Positions 47,062 to 57,650 of a DNA stretch of 64,000 nt are shown here, piece after piece. Both the position numbers and the translations under genes were made by a program. Position 1 is the first letter of the stretch, and each line of letters opens with the position of its first letter. Below the pieces are notes generated by a model. It had not been told where the DNA came from. It was given only the letters and a program-made list of their open reading frames with translations, and searched no databases. The stretch is from Taudactylus pleione (Eukaryota > Chordata > Amphibia > Anura > Myobatrachidae), in the NCBI GenBank assembly GCA_031769625.1, contig JAUIMM010000566.1:4779001-4843000 (forward strand), in the 5' to 3' direction.

Positions 47062-47477
47062 CTGTCCACAGCAATGGCCGTCAAGGTGAAAACAGAAACA
47101 TAAACGGTCACTGGCTGTATCAGAAACACAAAGTAACACATGAATTTGCCGAAAACCCAACCCTGGGAGTTGAAAGCATAGGCGAGAGTGAAGGGTACAC
47201 AGGTGGCACACATAAGCATGTCAGAGAAAGCCAGGTTTCCGATAAAGAAATTAGTGACATTGTGCATCTTCTTGGTTCTCCAGATGACGTACAGGAGAAG
47301 GTAGTTCCCAAATATGCCAATTAGTACCACCAGAGCATAGCATGGTATGATGAGAAGTTTGTAGGACTGAATCAGCTGGACACCAATGAATTCGGAGCTT
47401 GAGTTGGAGCTATTCAGTTTGACCCTGTAGATGGTGAGATTGGCTGGTCCATAACTCCTGCAACTGGGGCTCTCCAT
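47062..47477 (-). CDS. PRLHR: Prolactin-releasing peptide receptor-like GPCR, first coding exon
   Basis: A class A peptide GPCR of the plasma membrane; the family binds RFamide peptides (PrRP or C-RFa). The exon encodes 138 full codons plus two bases. Residues 1-40 form an extracellular tail with three N-glycosylation sequons (N13, N22, N25). TM1 spans about 41-66 with the conserved Asn58 in 'GIFGNYLL'. TM2 spans about 75-100 with Asp86 in 'NLAFSDML'. The first extracellular loop has 'GWVFG'. TM3 starts at the disulphide Cys114 and ends in '[10 protein letters not shown]', the start of the DRY motif. '[20 protein letters not shown]' and '[12 protein letters not shown]' are strongly PRLHR-like from my memory of the family. 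The start has a good context (A at -3, G at +4). The exon stops inside the Arg codon at 'acag|gtaatc', a plausible donor. TM4-TM7 are not found downstream to coordinate 1. The paralogue (PRLHR versus PRLHR2/C-RFa receptor) is undecided. Confidence 0.88.
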
Positions 47478-48100
47478 CGTTTCAGCCAGTCTTTGAGTTC
47501 ATTCCACATTAATGATCAACACCATCATTTAGACCTCAATAGCACAGTGTTAGTACAGGGCAACTCTACATATACAGGACTTGTGTAGTATTGTTATTAC
47601 AGGGAATCTTAGGTGATTGGAGATGGGACTGAAATCTTGGATTGGGAACTGCAGGTCACAATCACTCTTTCTTGTGGCTCTGCAGGATTATGTGACAGTT
47701 GACCAACACTTTATTACTGAGTTGTTAAAGTTTAAGAGAATAATAACAACATTGCACTTAGAGCCATGATAATGTTGTCTTACATTTCCTCAATTCCTGA
47801 ATTACGCAATGTTGATGACTGAGCCAGCATTCTCTACAGCATAGAAGGAGATCTGAAGGTGCCACAACAATGTAATGTTATTCATCATCCATGGCATCTG
47901 TGGCCTGATTATTTTTTCTTCATGAAGTCATACAATAGTGTCAGGTCCTTACATCTATTGTCCTTCTATAGAATCTCCATTCCTAGAGAGAGCACATAAA
48001 TCATATTTTTAGTACTTAGTTTGGCTCATTGATTCCTACTGACTAAAAGAAAGGGTTTCTGCCAAATCACACTGCAGAACACTACAATATTGGACACATA
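47478..48100. other. Region upstream of the receptor start
   Basis: It should contain 5' UTR and possibly promoter for the minus-strand receptor. I cannot place a TATA box or transcription start. No repeat family was recognised here. Confidence 0.4.
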
Positions 48101-48102
48101 CA

Positions 48103-48270
48103 GTATTTACTAAAGCTTCTAAAACAGACAAGTGGTGTTGTTGCCCATATCAACCAATCAGACTCTGTGTATCATTTTCTAGAATGCAATTGAGAATTGA
48201 TAGTTAGAATCTGATTGGTTGCTATGGGTAACATTACCACTTGTCTATTTTAGAAGCTTTAGTATATCAA
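48103..48270. mobile_element. Palindromic MITE with paired CCAAT boxes (third family)
   Basis: The arms 'tactaaagcttctaaaacag' and 'tattttagaagctttagtat', followed by 'gacaagtggtgttg' and its mirror, enclose 'caaccaatcaga' (48154) and 'ctgattggttgc' (48211). Confidence 0.85.
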
Positions 48271-48277
48271 TCCCATA

Positions 48278-48812
48278 GAGCCTGATTCAGTAGCGATCAA
48301 AGCTGCGTAATTGCGATCGCTGCTGTGTAATCGCACGCAACAAAGCTGTGAAAATATGCTAATGGCTGCCTCAGCTCAGGCGGCATAAATACGCCCACTT
48401 CTGCTTTCTCATATCCGTCCACTGTCGCTATTCTGCATAAACATCAGAACCATCGACGCACATCGGCCTGTCACGAACATTTACAGTAGGTCTGACCACA
48501 TGCAGAAACTGCAAGTCTCGTCGCAAGCAGTGAGTACTCAACCTGCGTATGCAATCGCAGTGGCTAATTTATGCACGCCCATGAAATGGTGTTCAAACGG
48601 ACAGGCACGCCTGCGTTTCTCAAACCACTCCCCCGTCACCGACCCCAAACGCTGACAACCTGTCACTCACTCTGTGATGGATTCCTCAGTGCATCTGTAA
48701 TCTCAGTGCGATCACCACGCACGCACACTGCGGCTTATACGTATGCGCAATGGCTAACAATCACTCGTTCTGCGTACGCAGTTGCAATTGCGATTGTTGC
48801 TGAATCAGGCCC
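48278..48812. mobile_element. GGCCTGATTCAG palindromic MITE (copy 4)
   Basis: Ends 'gagcctgattcag' and 'ctgaatcaggcc', flanked by ATA (48275-48277, 48813-48815). It abuts the MITE ending at 48270. The interior holds 'attgcgatcgct'-type symmetric words rather than the hairpins of copies 2, 5 and 7, so it is a different subfamily. Confidence 0.85.
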
Positions 48813-49079
48813 ATAGTTTGATAGGGTGCCATAAGCATAGGTGTCTGTCTATTACCTGACACGTAACACACCTGACACACTGGAAACGACACAAATCATG
48901 GGGAATAATAAAAAACAACCAGTAACTATCAAAGGTTTTTTCAAGATGTGTAAACTGACATGAATGTATATTGAAACTGAAAGTTCATATTTTGGATTTC
49001 AGTTACACTCATTTAAAATGAACAGATAAATATTGACTAAAAAAATAGAAAAAAAACTTTCATGAAAGTATAAAACATT

Positions 49080-49628
49080 GGCCCAGATTCAGAGCCGGAC
49101 GCTCTGACCAGAGCGCTCGCTCTGAATCAGGGCCCACCTCCATTAATATGGAGCGTCCTCCTGGACGCTCGTATAGCTGTGGGTCACCACCCACAGCATA
49201 TACGAGCGTGCAGGATGATGGTCGCGATGGTCTTGACCATCGCGACCATCGAAACTGCGAGCAAAAGCCTGCGGTTGAGTTTTTCAACCGCAAGGCCAGG
49301 AGTGATTTTGGCTCTATCAGAGCCAAAATCACTCCCACTGACATCACTAGTGATGTCAGTGGGGCCGGCTTCAGACGGTAGGCGTTCCCTTGGGAACGCC
49401 TTCGTCTGGCAGGCATGCCCCCGGCACGCCCACCAAAGGGGGCGTGCTGTCAGTCAACATCGACAGCACGCCCCCTTTGATGAGACACTCCGAGCGAAGG
49501 AAAGTCTTTCGCTCGTCGCGTCTCGCGCATGCACACGACGGAGCTCCCTCCGTCGTTGCATGCGCAGTGCAGACCATCGACCCACTTGCGAGCGGACAGC
49601 CGCTCGCGAGTGGGTCTGAATGAGGGCC
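49080..49628. mobile_element. GGCCCTGATTCAG serial-hairpin MITE (copy 5)
   Basis: Flanked by ATT (49077-49079, 49629-49631). The best preserved chain of hairpins in the window: a 16-bp perfect stem with 2-base loop at 49217-49250; a 15-bp perfect stem with 3-base loop at 49301-49333; a perfect 26-bp palindrome at 49336-49361; 'ggcgttcccttgggaacgcc' near 49381; a 14-bp stem of 'gggggcgtgctgtc' near 49438; and 'cgacggagctccctccgtcg' near 49535. No protein is encoded; open frames across it are by-products. Confidence 0.93.
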
Positions 49629-50146
49629 ATTGTTTCCTTCTGCTATAACTATCCTTTGATGTATACGCTGTCGCAATGCTGGATAAAGAGCTCTCCCCAT
49701 GCTTTGCGGCAACCAGAAGGAATGTGCAGTGTAACTAGAAGCCTGGACATGAGCTTCCAGTTCCACTTTCAAGAAAAAAAAAGGTCATAAAAAAATACGG
49801 TTGATTAATATTTTGTATATGTTTGTTAATTTATTTTTTTTTTTCGGAAATGCTTCACCTGATTAACTAAGGGATTTTTCTCCTTTCCAGCACCAACCTT
49901 TCACCATACATGTATCACCGCATATCATTCATAAATAGGAAGCTATTGCCAGAGGTAGCCAATAAATAAATCACCAGCAATATCCGTTGATAACATCAAC
50001 AACATAACAACAGCAATGTTTTTTTTTTTGCCAGATTTATCGTTTATCCTCATTCATAAATAAACACCTAACCGTCTATATCGACAGCAATAGCAACAAT
50101 GACATCTGGAGGAAATCAATATTACAAAAAAAAAATTCCCCCAAAC

Positions 50147-50640
50147 AAAATTATTATTATCTTTTATTTATATGGCGCCACAAGTGTTCCACAGCACCTT
50201 ACAAAGTACGTAGACAAATAAGTGATACAAGAAAGCAGTGACTTACAGTACAATACAATGCAGGACAAGGACATGGTTTATACACATTGTTACATTAGCG
50301 ATCATAACACTCAAATAACCAACAGGGCGTAAGCAACCAGTTGTTAGGTGCCTGAGTGAGGAGTAGATGAAATTAATAAGTAAGGAGAAGCACAAGAGGG
50401 TAGAGGGCCCTGCTCATGAGAGCTTACATTCCAAAGGGGCGGGGCAGACAAACAGACGTGACACAGATGGGGTAGGCAGGGAGGAAGGAGCATGTAGCAA
50501 GGGGTTAGGATGAGAGCTGGAAGGCTTTGATGAACTTAGTGGGTCTTGACAGCCTGTTTGAAGATTTGCAGAGAGGTGGAGAGTCTGATGGGGAGAGGGA
50601 GAGAGTTCCAGAGGTAGGGAGCAGCATGGGCAAATAAATT
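50147..50640 (-). mobile_element. CR1/L2-like LINE 3' end (copy 3, longest)
   Basis: Minus-strand reading at about 50610-50530 gives 'LWNSLPLPIRLSTSLQIFKQ' followed by 'AVKTH', the typical C-terminal end of CR1/L2-group ORF2 proteins (LWNSLP--IR---SL--FK--LKTHLF), then a stop. The 3' UTR matches copies 1 and 2 and ends in AATAAA plus (ATA)n near 50150. 5'-truncated. Confidence 0.82.
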
Positions 50641-51981
50641 AATTCACAGATTTCCTTTTAAAATAAAAAAAGGCATTGTTTCCAGAATTGACACACTCCT
50701 TTGAAAATAGTCACTTCTTTTCTGTTTAGCCTTTGCATTGACGTAATATAGAATTGAATTAGGTTGAAAATTGAATGCGTGGGTGTAGTCACTGCTACTA
50801 GTTTACCAAAGATGTCAGTGATATCTTCTTGTTTTCGCCTGAAGTCAGTTGCAACTCTCTAAGCAAATGTTAAACTATTCCAGGGCAATACACACATTTA
50901 AGCAGTTATTGGTACTCTAAGCATGGCCTGTTTTCCCTAAGCAATGCACTGCAGCCTTGATTTCCCACTGGAAATGTGTAAATGGACAATGAAGAATTAA
51001 AGGAAATTAGACAAAAGGCAAATACATTTAATGGTGAGCACTTTAGTGGTATATATCTGCAAACAATATTGAGAACAGCTGTTGCAATTTACAAGTATAT
51101 GTACAGATAAGCAGTTAAAATTGGCAGGTCATATACAATATTCTTTGACACACTATATATAATTAAGATCAGCAGGACTGGGGGTTATGCTACTGTACAT
51201 GAAGATACCTGTAATGAGGGAAAGTGAGGCGAGAGAGAAAATGATAGCATGGCTCGGGGTTCACTGCTCGCAGAAGTAGATAATACATAATGTACTGTAT
51301 ACACAGAATGTTGACTTTTTAACATAAGAATCAATTATTAAATTAAAGAGGTAAATCATGCTTAACTATATTTTTTTATCCCAGAGGGGAAGGTCCTGGT
51401 GAAACAGATATAGATACATAATTCTAGTCGTCACAGTCCTGCTCTCTGCTGCAGAATACTGTGATTCTTGCTAGCATGCATCAGAGGGGCTACATTGATG
51501 CGTTTCACTGTGAATTATACCATCTCGCCTCCATAAAACTAGCTTTGGTGGACGGGATGCAGGAGTATAACTGATGTGGGGCGTGCAAATGTGCTAGGAG
51601 CACGAAGGTCTATGTGATAGGGAGCAGCTAAGGTTAGAGATCACCAGCCTCCTTATTAACTGAATTACAAATGTGCAACCCGAGCGTTCACCTATACTTT
51701 CTTAATGCTGGTAATGAGTGGCATAAACTATGGTGTTGTATGATGTATACAATTACTGAAAATCTAGTTATTAATTGGATGCAAGCTATACAATAACAAG
51801 TTATGTAATAATACAATTGGTATGAAGAGGAATATACACAATGCATTGTGTAATAAACACAACCGTAAGCCTGGTTGTACAATGGATGAAATGATCATTA
51901 TTAAGTAATACTGGAAAACACATAGTAGATATAATAATTGCAGCGAGTATCAATGAAAAGTATACAATGTCTAATAATAAG
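50641..51981. other. Spacer
   Basis: No gene or confident repeat. AT-rich with scattered short repeats. The text at 51240-51375 ('ggggttcactgctcg', 'taatacataatg', 'aattattaaattaaa') is partly repeated at 53890-54010, so both are parts of an old duplication or repeat family. Confidence 0.5.
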
Positions 51982-52342
51982 TAGAAATGTGTGCGGTCCC
52001 CGTGTTTTGGTTTTGGTTTCAATTCATCATCATGTTTTGGTTTTGGCAAAACCACCCTCAAGTGTTTTGGTTCGGATTCGGTTTTGGTTCGGTTTTAAAT
52101 TTCATACAAATTGATAAAAATCAATAACAAAATCGTTAAAAACAGCGAAATTCATGTAATTTGGACCTGCTGACATGCAATCCAAAAACAGAGTTTGGTT
52201 TTTAAATCCGAGTTCCGAACTGACAGCAGGACTCGGTTCTACTCAGATCCTCAAAGTGATACTGAAGTGGGGCTCGATTCGACTCGGAACCCCTAAGTTC
52301 AGGTGTGTTCGTACTTCAGGAAAACCGAGCCTCACATCTCTA
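51982..52342. mobile_element. Non-autonomous member of the BED-hAT family
   Basis: The ends 'tagaaatgtgtgcgg' and the complement 'tagagatgtgaggctcgg' match the hAT at 58327 (TAGGGGTGNGC). The 'ggttttggcaaaaccaccc' block also occurs, in complement, near 63571-63590. The flanking 8-mers 'ataataag' and 'ctaataag' match at seven of eight positions. It has only end sequences, so it would depend on a transposase supplied elsewhere. Confidence 0.82.
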
Positions 52343-52929
52343 CTAATAAGTGGAATGAACTCAATGACTAAGATGATGGGATAAAATCAGTACTTTTACA
52401 GTATACTATATTAGACTGAGATGGTAATATCCTTAATTAGGATTGTTGGCATTGATATTACTACTAATCAGTATTTTGCAGAGGGTTCCCAGCTGGGGTG
52501 TGAGGCAGCGTGTCACAATATACAACAGTACGCATGGTTGGGGGTGAGGGAAGGTAGACAGGGACAAGTAGAGTGTGTGTGTGTGGGGTGGGGGGCGGGG
52601 GCACCAGCAGTTCCCAGTGATTAGGGATGAATGCTTCAGTGATGACATGTCTGGGGGATTGTGGATAGCTGGGTTCATGTAGCTCACTCTCTGTTTAGCT
52701 GTGCGGGCTGCAGTGAGGCGGTGTTTTGTCTGGTGTGGGGTGGTACCTTGTCGTGTACCTCTCGGTGCCGCTTGGTGGGTGTGCATATCCTCTTCACCAT
52801 AGTTACCATGCCCCTGGGTGGGTGGGCAGATGGTAGCTTGAACGGCAGGGGTGATGTAGATGACAAGTCTTTGGAAGACTCTCTACATCTGTGTTCTCCT
52901 ATTCTTTGTTTGAAAGTGGTTGGGTACTG

Positions 52930-53300
52930 GATGCTGGCACTCGGGATCCCGTCGGTCAGAATACCAATGCCAACATCCCGGCCAGGTTAGAATGCTGATG
53001 CCTCCAGGTACATAAGCCTAACCTAACCCCTAACCCTATCCCTAAACCTCCCTTCCTGGTGCCTAAACCTAACTTCCCTCCCAGTAGCCTAAACCTAACC
53101 TCTCTCCCCGCAGCCTAACCCTAACCCTCCCATAGTTCCTAAACCTAACCCTTTACCCTAGTCCTCTCCCTAACCCCAGTACTTACCTTTGGGATTCCGG
53201 CGGTCGGTATGCCGGTGCTGGTATTCTGACAAGTGTCAGGATTCCGGCGTCAACATTCTGACCACCAGAATCCCAGCGGTTGGCATTCTGACCGCATCCC
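52930..53300. mobile_element. MITE with C-rich telomere-like core (related family)
   Basis: The left part has 'ggtcagaataccaatgcc' and the right part 'ggttggcattctgaccgc', an imperfect inverted pair. Between them lies a tract of 'cctaacctaacccctaaccc' and 'cctaaacctaac'. The layout resembles the 31505/37178/39083 family but the ends differ. It truncates the Penelope fragment to its right. Confidence 0.7.
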
Positions 53301-53850
53301 ATTTCAAAGGTCTGTTGGTTTTTCCTACGTATTGTTTTCCACATGGGCATTTGAGTAGGTAAATGACGCCTTTGGTGTCGCATGTCATGAAGTGGTGTAC
53401 TGTATTTTGAATCTTTCTTCTGTTTCGATGGAAACAGGTGTTGATGGGTCGTGTTGTTCTAGATCAGTTTGTGTTTTTAAATTTTCTACAGTGAAAGAAG
53501 CCTTTGGTTTTATAATTAGTTAGATATGAGGTCTGTTCTGCTGTCTTTGGTTTGATGTGATTGTGGACCAGCTTCTTTTTGATGTGTGGCAGTTTCTTGT
53601 AAACAACTGATGGGTTGAGTGATAGCATCTCTATAACGGTTTTGTAATTCATCAGAATGTTCCAAGGTTTGCTGAGTATCTTTCGGATCATAGTTGCTTT
53701 TGCATTATTCTTGGTTACAAAATACATGGTGTCTTTGTCCTTTCCATCTGCTGTCTTTTCTTTTGTTATATTGTAATATTGCTGATCTTTCTTTCTTTTG
53801 TATTTGATGTTATGCTGAGTCTATTATATCTTCTTTGTATTTTTGTAATC
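53301..53850 (-). pseudogene. Penelope-like element fragment with GIY-YIG domain
   Basis: On the minus strand, 53464-53727 encodes 'RKILSKPWNILMNYKTVIEM' and 'NPSVVYKKLPHIKKKLVHN', matching the segment after the reverse transcriptase of Penelope-like elements. After a frameshift, 53300-53390 gives 'DTKGVIYLLKCPCGKQYVGK', a GIY-YIG endonuclease start with the C-x-C of Penelope proteins. The rest of the endonuclease and all of the RT are missing. Non-functional. Confidence 0.8.
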
Positions 53851-54088
53851 GAGAAGTTGTTTGAGTGTGCTGGCTTTATAGCAGGGCTCAGGGTTTACTA
53901 ATTGGAGTGGTAGATAATACATAATGTATACTCCGAATGCTACATTTTTAACAGAAGAATCAATTATTAAATTAAATAGGTAAATCATAAATTATGCTTA
54001 ATTATTTTATTTATCCAAGAGGGATTTGCCCCATTGGGCAGATATATACACGTTTCCAGCACTGATGGTAGAACAGCATTATGAGAAG

Positions 54089-54255
54089 CAGTGGTGTCTC
54101 CAGAAGTGGGGCTGCAACGCAGTTCAAAATTCAAATAGGGGAGCCACACCAACTGCCATTCCAAACATCACTGGCTGGGACTCACTGGTAGTTGGTGTGA
54201 CTCCCCTATTTGAATTTTGGACTGTTCTGCAGCCCCACCTCTGGAGCCGCCACTG
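54089..54255. mobile_element. Foldback hAT-type MITE (copy 1)
   Basis: The ends 'cagtggtgtctccag' and 'ctggagccgccactg' start a near-complete 65-bp-per-arm inverted repeat that includes 'ttcaaataggggagccacac' and its complement. The TSD is not clear. Confidence 0.82.
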
Positions 54256-54278
54256 ATAATAAAATGGAGTGTCACTTT

Positions 54279-54735
54279 GGGCCTGATTCAGAGATGGAAG
54301 CAGATCACACAGCCGCTGCATCTTTGTACCCAGCGGCTGTGCAATAATATGCAAATGCAGCAGGAGTCGTCTTGCGTAAATAGGCGCCTCCTATGATTCG
54401 CTGCTGCTTCCGAGGATATAGCATCTGTACATATGTACACCGGCCATCTGAGTAACCCTCAGATTACTCAGGATAGCTGGGAAATGCACGTTGCTGAAGC
54501 CAGTAAGGCTGCATCCAAGGAGCATGGGCACACGCACTCCGTTTTATGTAATGCAGCCTGTCACCACCCCAAAACGCCATCAGCCTGTCAATCATGCTGC
54601 GCTGTTTGGGGCACTGCGAGCGACATCACAGCCCCGGATCTGCACATGTGCAGAGTGGCTTCTGCGGTTGTGCAGATCTAAAAACATCGGAGAATTACAT
54701 AAACATCGGGTTTACATACATCTCTGATTAGGCCC
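54279..54735. mobile_element. GGGCCTGATTCAG palindromic MITE (copy 6)
   Basis: Flanked by TTT (54276-54278, 54736-54738). Ends 'gggcctgattcagagatg' and 'catctctgattaggccc'. A subfamily with 'gcggctgtg' symmetric words. Confidence 0.85.
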
Positions 54736-55655
54736 TTTGTCATTTGACATTAAGGACTTTAGGAGCAGTAGGAACTGTAGCTTAACCATTTATTCGGTAC
54801 AATGTGTCCTATTAGACATGAGACCACCTTAATGGAAAGGACAGTTCATGTAGAAATTCACTGTTCAAAAATACATTGATATGGTGGTACATTACTATCA
54901 CATAACGCAGACATCTTCTTGGTGACTAGTGTATACTGTAGACCGCTTCCTGAAGGCTTATGCGCAATACAGACACATCCCTGCCAACATTGCACAACAT
55001 AATTTATCAGTACAGATTTAGCCAATGTTTTGATCTACCTAACCACTCTGTATTCTTCTCAGCTATAACACTATGCTAATACACCCCACCTCCTCTCACT
55101 ATGGGAAATCAAGACTTTCCTATATTAACTGGAGCTATAGGAAGTGGCTAGTGTACAAATTTAATACAGCTTTCTCAAGTAACTTTACAAAAATAGTCGT
55201 GAGGCATTTATTATAACCGTTGACTGTTAATTAACATAAATTTGAATGAAATTAATATACATTATTCAGATGTTAGATGTAATAGTCATTATAACATGGA
55301 CTGCTCAAGTATTCAGTACTTTATCTAAATTCACAATCTTGGAAAATATTCTCTCCAGCTCCCCAGGTAATGAACAGCACCATTTTATAGACAGACAATC
55401 TAACATTGTAACTGCTTCCTTCCCTTCAGATTCTACTTCAGTTACCAAATAAGGATGTAACTGAAAGGTGTAGTCACAGAAGTCAGCACTGTGAGTGCTT
55501 GAGTAGCCCACATATGTGTCTACGCACTGTCCATGCGTACATATGGGTTTTTCAGTCAATAATTTTCAAAAGTTGTTTCTGATGGTTGTAGTGCAATTAC
55601 AGAGACCAGCTGAGGCCACAATAGGACATCAACAAGAATCTACATGTATCACAAA

Positions 55656-55797
55656 CAGTGGCAGCTGCAGCACAATTCAAAATTCAAATATGAGATCCAC
55701 ACCAACTGCCACTCCAAACACTACCAAACATCACTGGCCAGGACTTACTATTTGAATTTTGAACTGCGCTGCAGGCCCACCTCTGAAACCAACACTG
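55656..55797. mobile_element. Foldback hAT-type MITE (copy 2, diverged)
   Basis: A diverged and shortened relative of 54089-54255: 'cagtggcagctgcagc', 'ttcaaaattcaaat', and the mirrored 'atttgaattttgaactg', ending 'cactg'. Confidence 0.7.
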
Positions 55798-56466
55798 ACG
55801 CAAAGCTACTAAATGTATCAATATCTCCTTTTGCATTTAGTTTGTAAATGTTGAAAATGTTATGTGGGCCAGGCTAATAAAACATGCTTGATCCGGTATT
55901 AAGAGTTTATTTAGGAAAATGTTTGCTGAATGAGGCAGCCTGCTGGTTGTTCAAATATGTTTGCATTTTGCAATGACTAACTGGATAGTGCCCAAGATAC
56001 ATTCAAAGACTGAAATTATTTTAGAGCGTTCATCAAGCTGGTCATTTGGGAAAGGTTTTACCACATTCCTAGTTCAGCATGCTACAGTATGCTTTGGATA
56101 TGTGTAGGTTATATTTATCTTATGTAACTTGTTAAAGCAGAATGAAGGAACTCTGCAGGCTTGAGCAATTAACTATTTTGTCATTCCCAGTCGTAATTTT
56201 CCTTTCATGTAAAAAGGGTAGAAAATATTACACAACATCAAAGAAAGAAACTGATACTTGCATATTCGAGTATTTAGAACTGTATTTTTTCAAATCTGAA
56301 ATCAGAAGTCTCTTCTGCAGTGTGATGACTTTTATATTTAGATTGCTGTTTTCTCAAATCTGGTTCCAACACTGACTTAAAAAAATATGACAAAGTTCTC
56401 TAGATGTACTTACCTTGATAATGCACATTCCCGTTGTGGCCTAACTGTTTTACTACAACGAACATA

Positions 56467-56950
56467 GGGGTCTATTTACTAAGCAGTGTTAGGAGACAGA
56501 GGCCCTGATTCAGAGCCGGACGCTCTGAATCTGTTTTTTTTTTTGTGCGGCCTCCTGGCCGCTCGCATAGCTGTGGGTGACCACCCACGGCTATAGCGAG
56601 CGGCCATGATGATGGTCGCGATGGTCAAGACCATCGCGACCATCGGGCTTGCGACGAGACCCTTGTGGTAGGGTCTCGTGGCCGCAAGCCCCAGAGTGAT
56701 ATCGGCTCTAACACTCGTGATGTCAGTGGGGCCACCCCCAAACGGCAGGCGTTCACTCAACATCGACAGCTCGCCCCCTTTGGTGCGAGACCCAGAGCGA
56801 CGGATTGCCCGTCGCTAGCCGGGTCTCGCGCACGACGGAGCCAGCTCTGTTGCGAGCGCTCAGCGCTTGCGACCGGGTCTGAATCAGGCCCAGAGTGAAA
56901 AGTGATAAGGTGCCAGCCAATCAGCTCCTAACTGCCATCTCACAGGCATA
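56467..56950. mobile_element. CCAAT-type MITE interrupted by a second MITE
   Basis: The left 56467-56500 ('ggggtctatttactaagc') and right 56892-56950 ('gataaggtgccagccaatca', 'gctcctaactgcc') parts are one element related to the 6216 family, cut by 56501-56891. Its far end is not clear. Confidence 0.6.
56501..56891. mobile_element. GGCCCTGATTCAG serial-hairpin MITE (copy 7)
   Basis: Flanked by AGA (56498-56500, 56892-56894). A shortened version of copies 2 and 5: the hairpins around 'gctgtgggtgaccacccacg' and 'gatggtcaagaccatc' remain, while the region after 56710 has lost halves of several hairpins. Confidence 0.9.
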
Positions 56951-57239
56951 GCGCCCCTGTCATTCACCGCCCAGACCCCCAATCATACATCGGGGAGAAG
57001 CGGTATCAGTGCACCTAACGTGCGCTTATACCGCTTCTGGGCTTCATACATCTCCCCCATAGTGCAATTATATATCTACAATAGGAGCAGGGTGTGAGGT
57101 GCACATAGGTCCATTTGTCCAGGGGAAACATACATCATACACACTGCACCCAGGAGAGATTGGCCAGTGTCCTGTGGTTGCCCCCCCCCATTCTTGTTTC
57201 CCAGTAGCGCCATTTTTAAGGCGATCTATTCATAAAGAC

Positions 57240-57650
57240 AGGGCTGGCACAGTAGGAAGAAAAAACTCACTATGCCTGAGTCGTTGCCCTCCACACCGGT
57301 ATTGGAGGGCCCCTCTGCACGGTAACAGAATACTTCCCAAGTTTCCTCTGAAGGACAGAGTGATGTGGGGTACATGGCCTCGTGGCAAGGGGCCCGTGAG
57401 CCACGTCCCCATTTTCATCACGTTGGGGACATGCCCGGCGCCCCAGAAGTTGCTGGACATGCCCCCAGTCCCTCTCTCCGGTGAATAGATGTCGCACTCA
57501 TGCACACGGCATCTATTGAGCGAAAAAGGTCCTCCAAACTTTCCCCCCACCGCGGGACACTTCAGCCTGTAGGTAGGACAGCGGGACAGTGCCCGAAAGT
57601 GGGACTGTTCCACTACTAAAATCGGGATAGTTGGGAGGTATGTGACAGGT
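57240..57650. repeat. Old hAT-like repeat
   Basis: It starts 'cagggctggcacag' and ends near 'agttgggaggtatg'. The 'cgggacacttcagcctg' block is shared in diverged form with the hAT-type MITEs at 8362 and 20514. The open frame on its minus strand (57230-57682) is a translation of the repeat, not a gene. Confidence 0.5.

Noticed and set aside
46915..47211. 98-codon minus-strand frame overlapping the receptor
   Set aside because: It is in another frame of the receptor exon and runs into the intron, without its own similarity.
51480..51520. Third hammerhead-like site ('gatgcgtttcactg' on plus)
   Set aside because: Only the GAAACGC tail is present. The CTGANGA block and a stem are not in the right order, so chance is likely.
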